From NCBI GenBank assembly GCA_964058805.1, contig CAXKVV010000253.1, forward strand, positions 1-54,038: DNA of 54,038 nucleotides. Direction: 5' to 3'. The notes beneath the pieces are model-generated. The model was not told where the DNA came from. It ran no database searches and worked only from the letters and a program-made list of their open reading frames with translations. This document shows, in pieces, positions 13,175-25,200 of the stretch (position 1 is its first letter; each line of letters starts with the position of its first letter). The stretch is from Schoenoplectus triqueter. Lineage: Eukaryota; Streptophyta; Magnoliopsida; Poales; Cyperaceae. A program made the position numbers and the translations under genes.

Positions 13175-13543
13175 AGTTTGTTTATTGTGCTTTCAGTAGC
13201 ACTTCGGCCGAAATGTTACAAGTCTAAGTTTTAATTTAAATAGCTCAATAAATTTTTTATATCATAATCTTATAAAATACTAATTTTTATCGTGTTTGAA
13301 ATTAATTTACTATACTTTATGATTTTTGAAAGATAGCCCTAAAATAATAGAAAATTAATAAAATTTATATGTCAAAAATGTTTACTTTCTAAAAATCATT
13401 AACCATAGTAAACTAACTCCAAACATGATAAAAATTAGTATCATATAAGATCATGATATAAAAAATTTATTGAGCTACTTAAATTAAAATTTAGACTAGT
13501 AGCGTTTCAGCCAAAGTGGTACTGAAAGCACAATAGACAAACT
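13175..13543. mobile_element. (TA)n fold-back MITE, copy B
   Basis: The arms are near-perfect reverse complements: the start (AGTTTGTTTATTGTGCTTTC, then CAGTAGCACTTCGGC) matches the complement of the end (GTACTGAAAGCACAATAGAC, then AAACT). It lies between (TA)n tracts that it shares with copies A and C. About 370 bp, non-coding. Internal AAAATCATTAA...TAGTAAACTAACTCCAAAC blocks are shared with copy D. Confidence 0.85.
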
Positions 13544-13561
13544 ATATGTATATATATATAT

Positions 13562-13900
13562 AGAGAGAGAGAGTAAAGCTCACAGAGGCTTTCTGTGAGA
13601 TTAACTAAAAAAAATATAACAAATCATCTCTAAATTTTAATTTATCATGCTTATTAAATTATTTATATGAAAATATGAAAATCTTATGGGTTGCAAAAAT
13701 TTAGAGCGTTTTGATCTTTGTAATTCATCGTTTTTAATTTTTAAAAATGATGTTCAAACTTAAAAAACTCAAAACACTCCAAATTTTTGTTTCCCACAAG
13801 ATTTTCATATAAAGAATTTAATGAGCATGATAAATTAAAATTTAGAGATGATTTGATGTATTTTTTAAGTTAAACTCATGGTATCTTTACTCTCTCTCTA
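13562..13900. mobile_element. (TA)n fold-back MITE, copy C
   Basis: The ends are AGAGAGAGAGAGTAAAG and CTTTACTCTCTCTCT, flanked by TATATA on both sides. The inner arms 'atctctaaattttaatttatcatgc' and its complement near 13825 pair. This copy is intact and serves as the template for recognising interrupted copy A. Confidence 0.85.
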
Positions 13901-13910
13901 TATATATATA

Positions 13911-14323
13911 GGAATTTGCTACGGTGATTCCATAAGCATTTTGAGCCGAAAATGCTTATGACTCGAATTTTAAAATTCCGTGCTCAAAATTTTAATTTAA
14001 ATATCTCAAAAGATTTTTCATATTATAATCTTATAGATTATCAATTTTCATAAAATTTAGAGTTAGTTTAGTATGCTTAATAATTTTGGAAAGATGATTC
14101 TAAAAATGATTAAAAATACTCATTTTTATAGGTAAAATATTGTTATTTTTCAAAAATCATTAAGTATAGTAAACTAACTCCAAACGTGATGAAAATTGAT
14201 AATCTATAAGATTATGATATGAATAATTTTTGAGCAGTTTAAATTAAAATTTCGGATGTGAGATTTTAAAATTTAAATCATAAATACTTGACTGAAGTGC
14301 TTATAAAATCACTGTAGCCAAAT
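13911..14323. mobile_element. (TA)n fold-back MITE, copy D
   Basis: It starts GGAATTTGCTACGGTGATTC and ends with a match to the complement (AATCACTGTAGCCAAATT). The flanks are (TA)n, with about 11 TA units at 14324-14345. The middle shares the TAGTAAACTAACTCCAAAC block with copy B, so B and D form one subfamily and A and C another. Confidence 0.85.
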
Positions 14324-14599
14324 TATATATATATATATATATATAGTAATTTAAGAGTGATGGTGGACCAACGGACCCCGGCATCTCCCACAATTTAAAA
14401 AAAAATGTAGAGTAGAATTTGTATGCATTTTTTATACGGAAGTATGCTCTGTGCTAGGTCTATACCGAGACTCTCTGTGTCAGCACCCCTGATTTCGTGC
14501 CAGTACATACGATTTCACTTGAAAAGGCATTTACCATTGATTTATATCACAGCAACGACTAGATTTGGTTCAGAACATAACCAAGGAAAGCGTCAAAAG

Positions 14600-14964
14600 T
14601 AAGGGTGTCAATGGGTCGGGTTGGGTCGGGTTCGGGTTAGGTTATATTATTTTTTTTATCTGATCCGATTAAATTTAGGTTAAATTTTTTTGATCTATAT
14701 TCGACCCGATCGGGTTACGGGTCGACCCGACCCATGTAAAATGATTAAATATTTATTAATTATTTTTATATAATATAAGTAATTAAATATTAATTAATCT
14801 ATAATTAATCTTAATTAATATATAATTAGTATCTATTTAAGTTAATTAGTATTAAATCATAAAATTACTTCAAAAAACATAATTAATCGGATCGGATAAA
14901 AAAATTAAATTCATATCCGATCCATTTATTTTTATATCAAATCGGATCAATAATTGACACCCTA
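14600..14964. mobile_element. hAT-type MITE 1 (365 bp)
   Basis: Ends are TAAGGGTGTCAAT and ATTGACACCCTA, with a perfect 8-bp target duplication GTCAAAAG (14592-14599, 14965-14972), the hAT size. Subterminal GGGTCGGGT / CGACCCGACCC blocks and an AT-rich middle match MITE 2 at 30353 in inverted orientation. Non-coding. Confidence 0.9.
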
Positions 14965-14972
14965 GTCAAAAG

Positions 14973-15495
14973 ATAAATTTGACTGAGGAGATCTCAGGAC
15001 AAAGCTTTTAATAAATAAATAGTACGACACCATTGTTCCGCTCTCTTCATAACTTTTTTCTTTTTCTTTTTAATGATGGCCTTTTATTTATTTAAAAACT
15101 TATCTCATAAAGACATATATATGGAAATATGAGTAAAGTATAAATTTAATAGGTACGAGTGTGAAATTGTTGCTGCAGTTCAAATTTTATACTCCTTATT
15201 TTTATTTATAATACCCAATTTCAAATTTCATATCCCTTATTTATACTCCAGAATTATTTATATTTAACATAAAAGTTATATGTCTGAACTCACAACATTT
15301 TATTAGTATGCAAAATGTTACTATTTTCTTTTACATAATTGTAAGAATGATAGAAGTTAAAGACTCCGTTTTTTATTAATAAGAAAAGAAAAAAGAAAAA
15401 AATCACGAATGTAGTCACTGTCGTCTTGAAATCACAGAATGAGAAGTACGACAATAAAATTGCCGGATCCCCGGAAGGCAATAAAAGAAGGGAAA
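14973..15495. other. AT-rich spacer, no supported gene
   Basis: Between the hAT MITE and the next MITE I see only low-complexity AT-rich sequence. The minus-strand frame at 15290-15481 is a poly-Phe/Leu translation of A/T runs. Confidence 0.4.
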
Positions 15496-15850
15496 GGATA
15501 ACTTGATAATGGTTATCTTGACAATTTTTAGAATAAATTTTTAAATAAATACGAAAAAAAATCTTAAAAATAGAAAAAAATTAAAAATATATTTTAATAC
15601 TTATAGATTGATGATGATTTAAATTTTATATAATTTTATTATCGTTTGATGCCTATAAAAAACTGTTAAATTAAAATTGTTGCAAAGTGAATACATATTG
15701 ATAGTATTTGATGGACTAACAAACAATAATGAAATTACATAAAATTTTAATTATCATTAATTTATAAGTAGAAAAATATATTTATAATTTTTTATATTTA
15801 TTTAAAGATTAATTATTATGATTATTAAGATAACCCATTGTCAAGGTTCC
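15496..15850. mobile_element. Long-inverted-repeat MITE (second family)
   Basis: The left arm (GGATAACTTGATAATGGTTA and on) pairs with the complement of the right arm ending AACCCATTGTCAAGGTTCC. The pairing runs inward for over 120 bp through TTTAAATAAATA and TTTTATATAATTT blocks. A related copy lies near 49094-49376. I could not define a target duplication, so the superfamily is unknown. Confidence 0.65.
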
Positions 15851-18025
15851 CTTTCCATATAAAAGAAAAAGAAATGGAGCCTAGAGAAAAGAAAGGAAAA
15901 CGACGGAGAGTGCAGGGCCGCACTCAAAGACGAAAGAAGAGGGATGCAACGTTGTTGCCGTATGTGTGAGACTGCAATATTATAAATTTATTACCTTTCT
16001 GTTTATTCTGATGATTTATTATTATTTTTTTATTAATGAAAAAAATTCGGCTTTGCTGAAAGAGTTCTACAAAGTTTTCATTGCCGTTAAGAACTTGAGA
16101 TAAGGTACAAATACTAATAAATATTTTTTCTTAAAAAAACAAGCATGGGGAATACAAATATTCAAAGTTCAGCTATGATGGTAAATAAAAAAAAAAACAA
16201 ATTATAACGACATCATACCAGCTCAATAGTCAACAGGAAAATAAAATGTTGCGGACCACAGATAAGAATTCAGGCTTTTAAGTTTTAACCGAACCCTTCC
16301 ATTCACATAATCACAACTCTGTAAAGAAATAGAAATAAAAATAGAATACAGAGAATACATGTTTCGAGATTCGGAGAATGATAGGGAACCTTCCAAATGG
16401 GTCCTGATCAAGAGACTATTTTCCTCAATAAAATAATGCAGCAGAACGTTGGAAGATGGAAACAATTCAATCAAAGGAATCCCATTCCCCGAGCAGAGCC
16501 TCTCCCCTCTCGCATTAACTCTTTCCTGCTACGAGTCAGATCCTCTGCACCTCCGACAGTTACGACATTATGAGTACCGAGTTTTTCATCCGAAGGACCC
16601 ACTTTCAGGGAGAGTAAATTGACTCGTCAGTAATCTAGCACGGTGTTCGCAATAGAGAGAGTGCTGGCATGAGATCATCGTTCTCTTTCTGTCGTGATAT
16701 GCTGTTGGCGTTTTCGCGTTTCTCGGGGTTGCCAAAAGCCCCAAGCACTATTATAACACAAAAAAAAAGCTTGTCGAATGTAGGATGCGGGCAAAATTCA
16801 TACCCGACCCGAACCAGAAAGGGATTAACGTCCAGCGGTGATCCTAGGTGAAGTCTGAAATTCTTTTAACATTATAATTATACGGTACAATTGTAATTTA
16901 ATTTTGTTAATTTATAAAACATGGAAATATAGTATTATAGTGCGAATTTTTTTTATGATAATGTGAGAGTTAATTATGTACTCATTTGCTCATTTGAAAA
17001 AAAATAGAATGAAAAACCATTAACAATTTTTGTATTTTAAAAAAAGGTCCATTTACTTTCAAATATTTCACTGTTACCTATCCTTGTATAACCCTAACCA
17101 ATGCGAGTTTTTCTTCATTTTTAATTAAGATCTAAAATTAGAAATGCAGACATGAAATTTTAGAATTTATGAACTTAAAGAAGGTTATGGATTATTAGAT
17201 AAGTCTTTTAATTCAATAATTAGATATCATCATTATTTTATCTGTCCAAAAGCGTATCAAATAATAATGACACAAAGTACATGACATTATTCCACTCTTA
17301 ATTTGGTGCGCAATCATAATTACTGTAGGACGGACAATTATCTGCTAGCAGAATTGTTGCAGAATGAATATGTTAAATCTATTATATGATGTATGCCTGT
17401 ATAAGAGGATTTTGATAATATTTTATGAGTTTTTTCTTATTTTTATAAATGTAATATATTGTATGGTAATTTAAGATTCAACATTTCCGTGATCTAATAT
17501 TTATTTGTCTTTAATGAGTTCGAGCTAATCCCACTATTAAAAAGATTAATTATTCTAAGTATTTTAAGGTTTTTATTTGAAATAATAATAATGAAGTGAT
17601 AGTTAATATTTCTTATCTGCACACTTTATTTATTTAAAAGTAAATATAAATATTTTTAATATATATACCCTCTAATTGAACGTACATTTTTATAAATAGT
17701 TTATATTTTGATGTGTAGAATTTAACGTGTATGAATTTTTTTTTATAATATCTTATTATTAACTATATTATAATTTTTTTCTAAATTATTATATTCACAG
17801 TCATCGAAATCACTAATGTCAATCATTAGTTGTGGCTAGAGGTGTCAAAAGGTGCAATATGAGTTCGATGGAGATATTTTCATTATTATATTCATTTAAA
17901 AATTTTCTTATTCATATCCTATCTTTACCCCTTTAAAATTAGACTTACCACTACCTATTTTGATCCATTAAATTAAATAAATAATGAAATTATAACAGAT
18001 GCTAATGATTAATACTAATATATTA

Positions 18026-18058
<33 letters not shown>

Positions 18059-18600
18059 TATACATATAAATACACCTATATTTTATTAGTATGAAATTAA
18101 ATATAGCTATTAATTAATTATAACTCGAGTCATTTTAAAATAAATAAATTAAAAAAATATAAGCATCTCTTTTCAAAAAAATTAACATAAAAATAAAATA
18201 TATTAAAAATAAAAATAACAGATAGTCTAAAATAAAAATCTTATATTGCTTTATCCTATCATTTTAAGAGGTACTCTGTTAAATATTATTCAAACATTAT
18301 AATTTATCATATGATGAAATCTAAGAAAAAATATTAATTATTATAATTCATAATAATTAACTCACATAATTCGAGGTAACTAAAATAGAGAAAAAATATT
18401 ATAGAAGATAATTATATTTAAAATAATATAACTTTTTTTATTATAATTTATTTTATTACGTAAACAGATATGAAGTGATGTTTACTCATTTACTTAATAA
18501 AAATTAAATCCTATTTATATCTATAATAAATAACAAAAATCTTTATCAATAGCTGTTTTATCATATCGGATAAATGACACGCAGCTTGCGACTGTAAAAT
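15851..18600. other. Intergenic region with a possible orphan exon and TTA microsatellite
   Basis: Mostly AT-rich. 16490-16860 is more GC-balanced and holds an ATG frame (16669-16851) with a Ser/Arg-rich, targeting-like N-terminus; it meets a usable donor (AG|GTGAAG) at about 16848, but I found no following exon. A (TTA)n tract lies at about 18029-18058. No gene can be supported. Confidence 0.4.
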
Positions 18601-18785
18601 TCGTCTAGTTAACGGGTCAACAAAGAATGCGGACGCAAATCCTAGTGTTATTGCTGGAGTCCGCCAACCCTGAGCTCTGACCTGTGACCTGTGACGAGTA
18701 TTTATCTGAAAGAAATAAAGAAAAAGCGCTCTTCAGCACGCTTTAATGACACAAGACCCATAAAGTAGAATGGCAGAAGCCTCTT

Positions 18786-19246
18786 TATTATATACACTGT
18801 GAGCTTTCGCTCTCTCCACTCATAGACGCAGACCGCAGAGTAGAGAAAGACATGCGCAGTGAGAAAGGAGAGGGATAATAGAGATAGCGCGTCTGAGAGG
18901 GAGATAGTGTGCGAGAGAGATCCTTCCATTAGTGGTTTCTCCGCTGCTCTGTCGAATGCTCAGTGGAGGCGTTCAGACTTTCTGGGTGGTGGTTTCTTTT
19001 GGGTTTTAGCAGCTTTTTTTCTTCATTACAAAAAGGCTCCAAAATCGGAGAAGAAATTAGTGGGTTCAATCCTAGAATTTTTTCTATTTCATCTGTGGGA
19101 TTTTATTCGGTTGCTAGTTCCTGGATGGTTATCTTTGTTTGGTTGTAATTGTAGTTTTTCTGGCTGGTAACGAAGGATAAACTCTAAAATTGGTTCATTG
19201 GCGGTTTGTTTTGTAAGTAGATGGAGAAGTGAAGTTGCATTTGAAA
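18786..19246 (+). promoter_or_regulatory. TATA element and leader of the subtilase gene
   Basis: TTATATAC at 18786-18795 is a plausible TATA box. The following ~430 bases up to the ATG at 19247 are not continuous with the protein frame. Short upstream ATG frames are present: 18852-18878 (8 codons), 18956-19009 (17 codons), and a three-codon ATG-GAG-AAG-TGA at 19221-19232, only 14 bases before the main ATG. An intron in the leader cannot be excluded. Confidence 0.45.
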
Positions 19247-22200
19247 ATGGGGGTTTATCGGCGCGTGTATTTGCAATTGTTTGTGCTTCTACTCGTTGCA
19301 TTTTGGTGGGAAGGATTTTCCGAAGAGAATGCGGCGGTGTATATTGTAACCATGAAACAGCCTCCTGCTGTTCATCAAAATAGGGGTTTAGAGAGTTTGG
19401 ATTTCGAAACTAGCAGAATCAGCAAAGGAGATTCCACTGTGTTGAACGTGTCTAATAAACCAAGGTATTTGGGTTTGTTGTTTGCGTTTCTTTACTAGAA
19501 ATCATTCAGCTTTCCTTAAAAAAAAAATGCAAGAACATATATTAATAATTTATGCATCACATGTATTTTCTGATATTTTGTGCTTTCTACTTATGTTTGT
19601 TCACATAGTGTAATCCAACAGTAGCTTGAATATATATATATATATAGACTTTTATAAAAACGTTTACATTTCAGCCGATATGCAAACACATCAAAATTTT
19701 TTTTTTAAATCTTAAAAATTTTAATTTTGGTTTTCATTAAATTTTTCATATGAAAACCTTATGGAATACAAAAAATTGAAACATTTTGAGTTTTTTAAGC
19801 TACTCTTTTGAATTAAAAAAAAACAGCCCTAAAAATAATAATAAATATTCAATGTTTGGGTTGTTTTTTCAAAAATTCAAAAGAATGACTTAAAAAACTC
19901 AAAATGTTCCAAATTTTTGTATCCTACAAGGTTTTCATATGAAAAATTTAATGAAAATCATAAATTGAAATTTTTGAGATTTTAAAATATATTTTTTGAC
20001 GCGTTTGCATATCTGCTGAAATGCAAACGTTTTCACAATATCTCTCTTTCTATATATATATGAAGTGCACAAGTTCATTAGCTCATATGATGTTGGTACT
20101 TATTTCAGGAATAATACAAAACCCTTGAGTTACAAATCATACCTAATTCGGCTTCAGAATGCTGTCTTGAGAAGAACATTAACAGGGGAACACTATATAA
20201 AGCTTTATAACTACCATTACTTGATCAATGGATTTGCTGTTATGATAACCCCTCAGCAGGTTCCTCCCTTTTTTCATGTTTTTGCTTCTGTATATTAACG
20301 GTTCATTAGATTTCATTGCCTGCTTTTATGTAGCCCATCCTACTTAAATTTATAGTTCAGGTCTATAGCATCTCTGATGTTGCCAATTCGTGTTTTGTAA
20401 ACAATACATATATTTTTATGCAAAAATCAAGTAATTAGGCCTGTAGAAATATTTTCTGTACATGAATATTACAAATCAAACTAACTAGCATTCGAGTTAT
20501 ATATTTTATTAGGCAGATAAACTTTCTAGAAGGAAGGAAATTACAAACATAACCCCAGACTTCTCAGTTCGAACAGCAACGACACATACTCCTGAATTTC
20601 TCGGTCTACCACATGGTGCTTGGGATCGGGATGGTGGGCCACAATCTGCTGGGGAGGGAGTTGTTATTGGATTGATTGACACGGGTATAGACCCAACCCA
20701 CCCAAGTTTTGCGGATGGGTTGTCCACTAACAGGTTTTCAGTCCCAACCCGTTTTTCTGGAATTTGTGAAGTCACTAGAGACTTCCCGTCAGGGTCTTGT
20801 AACAGAAAGCTTGTTGGGGCCCGCCATTTTGCAGCCTCGGCTATTACTCGAGGGATTTTCAATGCGTCTCAGGATCATGCTTCGCCAATTGATTGTGATG
20901 GTCATGGCACGTAAGTGAAATGACATAAATGGTGCTGTTAAATTTGGTGACACTAGTGATTGGGATTTCATGATATTGTGTTTTGGATCACAATTGAAAT
21001 TTCATTATGTTTTCACCTTTATTTAAACCAACTTATGTTTTGTGTTTTGGTGTCCATCAACAATGGGCACTTCATCATACAACAATGGGCACTTCATCAT
21101 ACTGTTTTCAACTTAATTGAGTTCAGTTTGAATGTTCAAATGGTAAAAAAAAAAAGAAATCCTTCAATGAAAAGGGGGGCCCAGTTCTGAGGTTCAGTTT
21201 CCCAAAAGAAGTATGAAATCATAATAGTGTCCATCAACAATGGGCACTTCATCATACAACAATGGGCACTTCATCATACTGTTTTCAACTTAATTGAGTT
21301 CAGTTTGAATGTTCAAATGGTAAAAAAAAAAAGAAATCCTTCAATGAAAAGGGGGGCCCAGTTCTGAGGTTCAGTTTCCCAAAAGAAGTATGAAATCATA
21401 ATATATTTTAATTCGTGGTTCAAAATAAAGTTAAATCATAGTTATAACTTGTTTGAAATCAATTAATCTTAATTTTTGCATAATAATGTAGACACACGGC
21501 ATCAATTGCAGCTGGAAATAATGGCATTCCTGTAATTGTGGCAGGTCATCATTTTGGCAATGCAAGTGGCATGGCGCCTCATGCACAGTATGATTTATTC
21601 CTTTTTTTATCCCGCAGCAGTTCAGATGAATTTCTCTTCTTTGCTCCCATGATAAATTTTAACTCTCTTTATTGTTTCCTCCTCAGTATTGCTGTTTACA
21701 AGGCACTATACAAAAGCTTTGGCGGTTTTGCTGCTGATGTTGTTGCGGCCATTGACCAGGTAAACATATTTCTTCCCCTTTTATGAACTGAAACATCTAT
21801 TCTTCCATGTAGATGCTGTTCAACTACTGAACCTGTTATTTTATTATATACAAATATGATTACACATCCAACCTAATCTGTTTTCACCATTTTCCCACTA
21901 TTCCATCTCAGGCCGCGGAGGATACTGTGGATATAATTAGCCTCTCCATAACCCCGAATCGCCGCCCTCCTGGTATTGCAACCTTCTTCAACCCAATAGA
22001 CATGGCACTTCTTTCTGCTGTCCAAGCAGGTATATTTGTGGTCCAGGCTGCAGGTAACACTGGACCTGCTCCGAAAAGTATGTCATCCTTCAGTCCGTGG
22101 ATTTTTACAGTAGGAGCCTCATCTCATGACAGGAGTTACAGCAATTTGTTGGTGCTTGGTAATGGTGTTACCATTCCAGGTGTTGGCCTTGCACGTAAGT

Positions 22201-25200
22201 TTTCATTGCACCCACTATCACGTTGGAAAACCTTAGATGTTTACCCCTTTTGTAGTTGATCCATTGTTTCATCCCATCCTCCCCTTTATCTGTGAATGGT
22301 AGTTGTTTATCGTATTCAGTTTTCGACGACAGAGATGTTATGAAATATACAAATATGGCATTTTGTTTAATAAATAAGCATTGAAATTTTTACGGAGTTT
22401 TAGTTAACAGAGGGATAATTATCATTCAGAAATAAATGAGTGAAAGGGGATGAAAAGCACAAGGATGGACTATAGGATGTATTCTATTCCTGTGTAAATA
22501 CCAATTGTTTGTTAGATTATTTTAGCTTCCTTATAACATTGCTCTGTGTGTGTTCCAGTTCATGTCTGTCTCATCTTTTAAATGTGCTATCTGTTAGAGC
22601 TTCAGTTGATGATCTAAATACTAACTTCTAGAATTTGTGATTGGGACGAGCTCTAGTTTATTTCTGAATTTTGTGCTTTCTTGTTTTGCATCATTTTAGA
22701 TTGGCGCTTTTGGTTCTAGTTTTTAGATGGGTACTCTTTTTGGTTTGTATGGCAATGGTATATTCAGTCTCATGCCGTTATAAGTCAGTTATCACTGCAT
22801 TCAGAACTGGGATAGTACCAGCATCTGAACCAAAATATGGCCTCATTTAGTTCTCTTTTATATCAGAAACTTAATTTCAAATTCAAATACAAATTTCTCA
22901 AATTTATATTTTCAGCTGGAACAACTGGACATGACATGTACACTCTGGTGGCTGCCACACATGCACTGAAGAATGATACAAAGGACATGTATGTGGGTGA
23001 ATGCCAAGACCCAACTAGTTTAGACCCTTCCTTGATAAAGGGAAACCTACTTGTTTGTAGCTACTCTGTTCGATTTGTTCTTGGTCTTTCTTCGGTGAAA
23101 CAAGCGTTAGAAACAGCTAAGAATGTTAGTGCAGTTGGGGTTGTGTTCTATTTGGATCCTTTTGTTATCGGGTTTCAGCTCAACCCAACTCCAATGCATA
23201 TACCTGGATTGATAATACCATCTTCTGATGACTCTAAGGTACTTAAGTCTTCTATTTAAGCTAGAATATTAGATAATATGATGATTTCTCTTATATCTGT
23301 GGCTGAAATTTATACCAATATGTAAGATATTTCATTTAGAAATACATTCAGAAAAGCACTTGAAGAGAATTTTTTTTGCACTGTTGTTTTACATAAAGAG
23401 TTTTATCTAATTGGCAGGCATAAGTGTGCAGTACCCTTGCATAACTTACTACTCCTTGCTTCACTGTTGGATAATTTCAACATTATCATTTGTATTTATC
23501 ACAGATTATAACTTTCCTGTAAAATTTTGTCATGTCTTTCAGTCTTTGATTACTTCTTTTAACTTAATTCTTGTGCAGGTTTTTCTAAGTTATTACAATT
23601 GCTCCTTGGTAAGAGATGACACCTCAACTAGAATCGTCCAATTTGGAGCTGTAGCAAGGATACTTGGAGGTTTAAAGCCTAATTTTAGTAACATTGCACC
23701 GAAAGTAATGTATTATTCATCTAGGGGCCCTGATCCAGAGGATACATCCTTAGCAAATGCAGATATTTTAAAACCCAATGTGATTGCACCTGGCAATTCC
23801 ATTTGGGGTGCCTGGAGCTCCTTCGGCTTGGATTCGGCTGAATTTCTAGGTTAATATTTGGTAACTTCTAATTTCGATTTATTACTATTCTGGAAATGCA
23901 TACTGCATAAACAGGAACTTATTATTTGACATCCAAAGCACTGTTAATTTTTTTTTATACATGCAAAATGGAACTCTATGGCAGGGAAGGGAAGTTTGTG
24001 TGTACTTTTGCAGGGTGAATTCTGAGAGAAGGGAACTTCTAACCCCATACATATACTAAATCTCATGTTAACAGTTACATGATATGTGTAGGGTAGATGC
24101 ACAAAATTCTTATGTTTTTGTAGGCAGTACATGAAATTTTCTAAACATAAGCATGTTAAAGAAGCCTTAAATGACAGAATGTGAAGCCATAAGGGCTTTT
24201 AGTATGAAATTTTAAACAAAACTTTAAATTGTACTTTCTTTCATAGGAGAGAGCTTTGCAATGATATCTGGCACGAGCATGGCAGCTCCGCATGTAGCAG
24301 GTCTTGCTGCACTAATAAAACAAAAGCATCCTGATTTTACCCCTTCTGCTATTGGCTCAGCTCTATCCACCACAGCTTCAGTTTATGACAAGCATGGGAA
24401 CCCAATTTTTGCGCAACACACTTATGTGAACTCAGATGGAACCGAATCACCAGCAACTCCTTTTGACATGGGAAGTGGATTTGTTAATGCCACTGCCGCT
24501 TTGGATCCTGGTCTTATCTTTGATTCGAGTAAGTACTGCTTATGACATCGATGTATGCAGCTCTGGAATTTTGACTTTTAGCCCTGAAATTTTTTCATAT
24601 AGCTAATGTTTTACATTTACCATTTGGGTTTATTATTTAGGCCTGAAATAATGTACCCTGCTGCTGTGGAATTAAGTTGGACAAAATAACAGTTGTTTGC
24701 TTGTTCCAAGTTCTATATTTAACTGAAATTGTCATGATCAAACCAGATTCACTACGGTGTGGAAAAGGTTTTGGTATATGTAAGTTGTTGTCAAAATTCA
24801 ACAGTGGACTTGAAGCATCCTCAACTTATCTGTTTTGGCCTTGGAATTACCTTTCTGATCAACTGAGGCCTTTGTACAACAACAGATGTCAGTGGCACAA
24901 AATTGAAAAAAAAAAGTGTTATGTTGAACAAGTGCATAGTTATATGCACTTTTGAACTTGCTAGATTTTATTCTAGTACCCACTTCCGTCAACTAAAAAA
25001 AAGAAAGAAAAAAACACTAATGACATAGCTTTTCCCCCTCCTTTGTTTAGGTTATGATGACTTCTTGTCCTTCCTCTGCGGCATAAATGGGTCAGGTCCA
25101 GTCATCCTTAACTACACAGGCAGCAATTGTGGCCCTTCCACCCTTAACGGGTTGGATCTTAACCTACCTTCAATCACAATAGCAGTGCTTAACCGCACCA

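Larger units (their letters stand above)
8133..13175. mobile_element. (TA)n-flanked fold-back MITE, copy A, split by a nested insertion
   Basis: The left part is 8133-8192 and the right part 12831-13175; together they form a unit like copy C at 13562-13900. Both outer ends are (TA)n tracts. The two arms share, in opposite orientation, TCTCTAAATTTTAAT-type sequence and a terminal GTAAAGAT / ATCTTTGC motif. The middle holds the family's CACTCCAAATTTTT and ATTTAATGAG-type blocks. The split is exactly the 9-bp target site of the inner MULE-type MITE. No coding capacity; the transposase source is unknown. Confidence 0.8.

Noticed and set aside
16223..16474. 83-residue minus-strand frame
   Set aside because: No domain, no partner exon, composition like the surrounding spacer.
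17836..18580. Possible fourth hAT MITE (AGGTGTCAAAAG ... AAATGACAC)
   Set aside because: The ends match only partly and I found no 8-bp target duplication.
23411..23578. Possible extra subtilase exon before exon 8
   Set aside because: The frame is hydrophobic intron-like sequence; joining exon 7 to 23579 directly keeps phase and family sequence (DSK then VFLSYYN).
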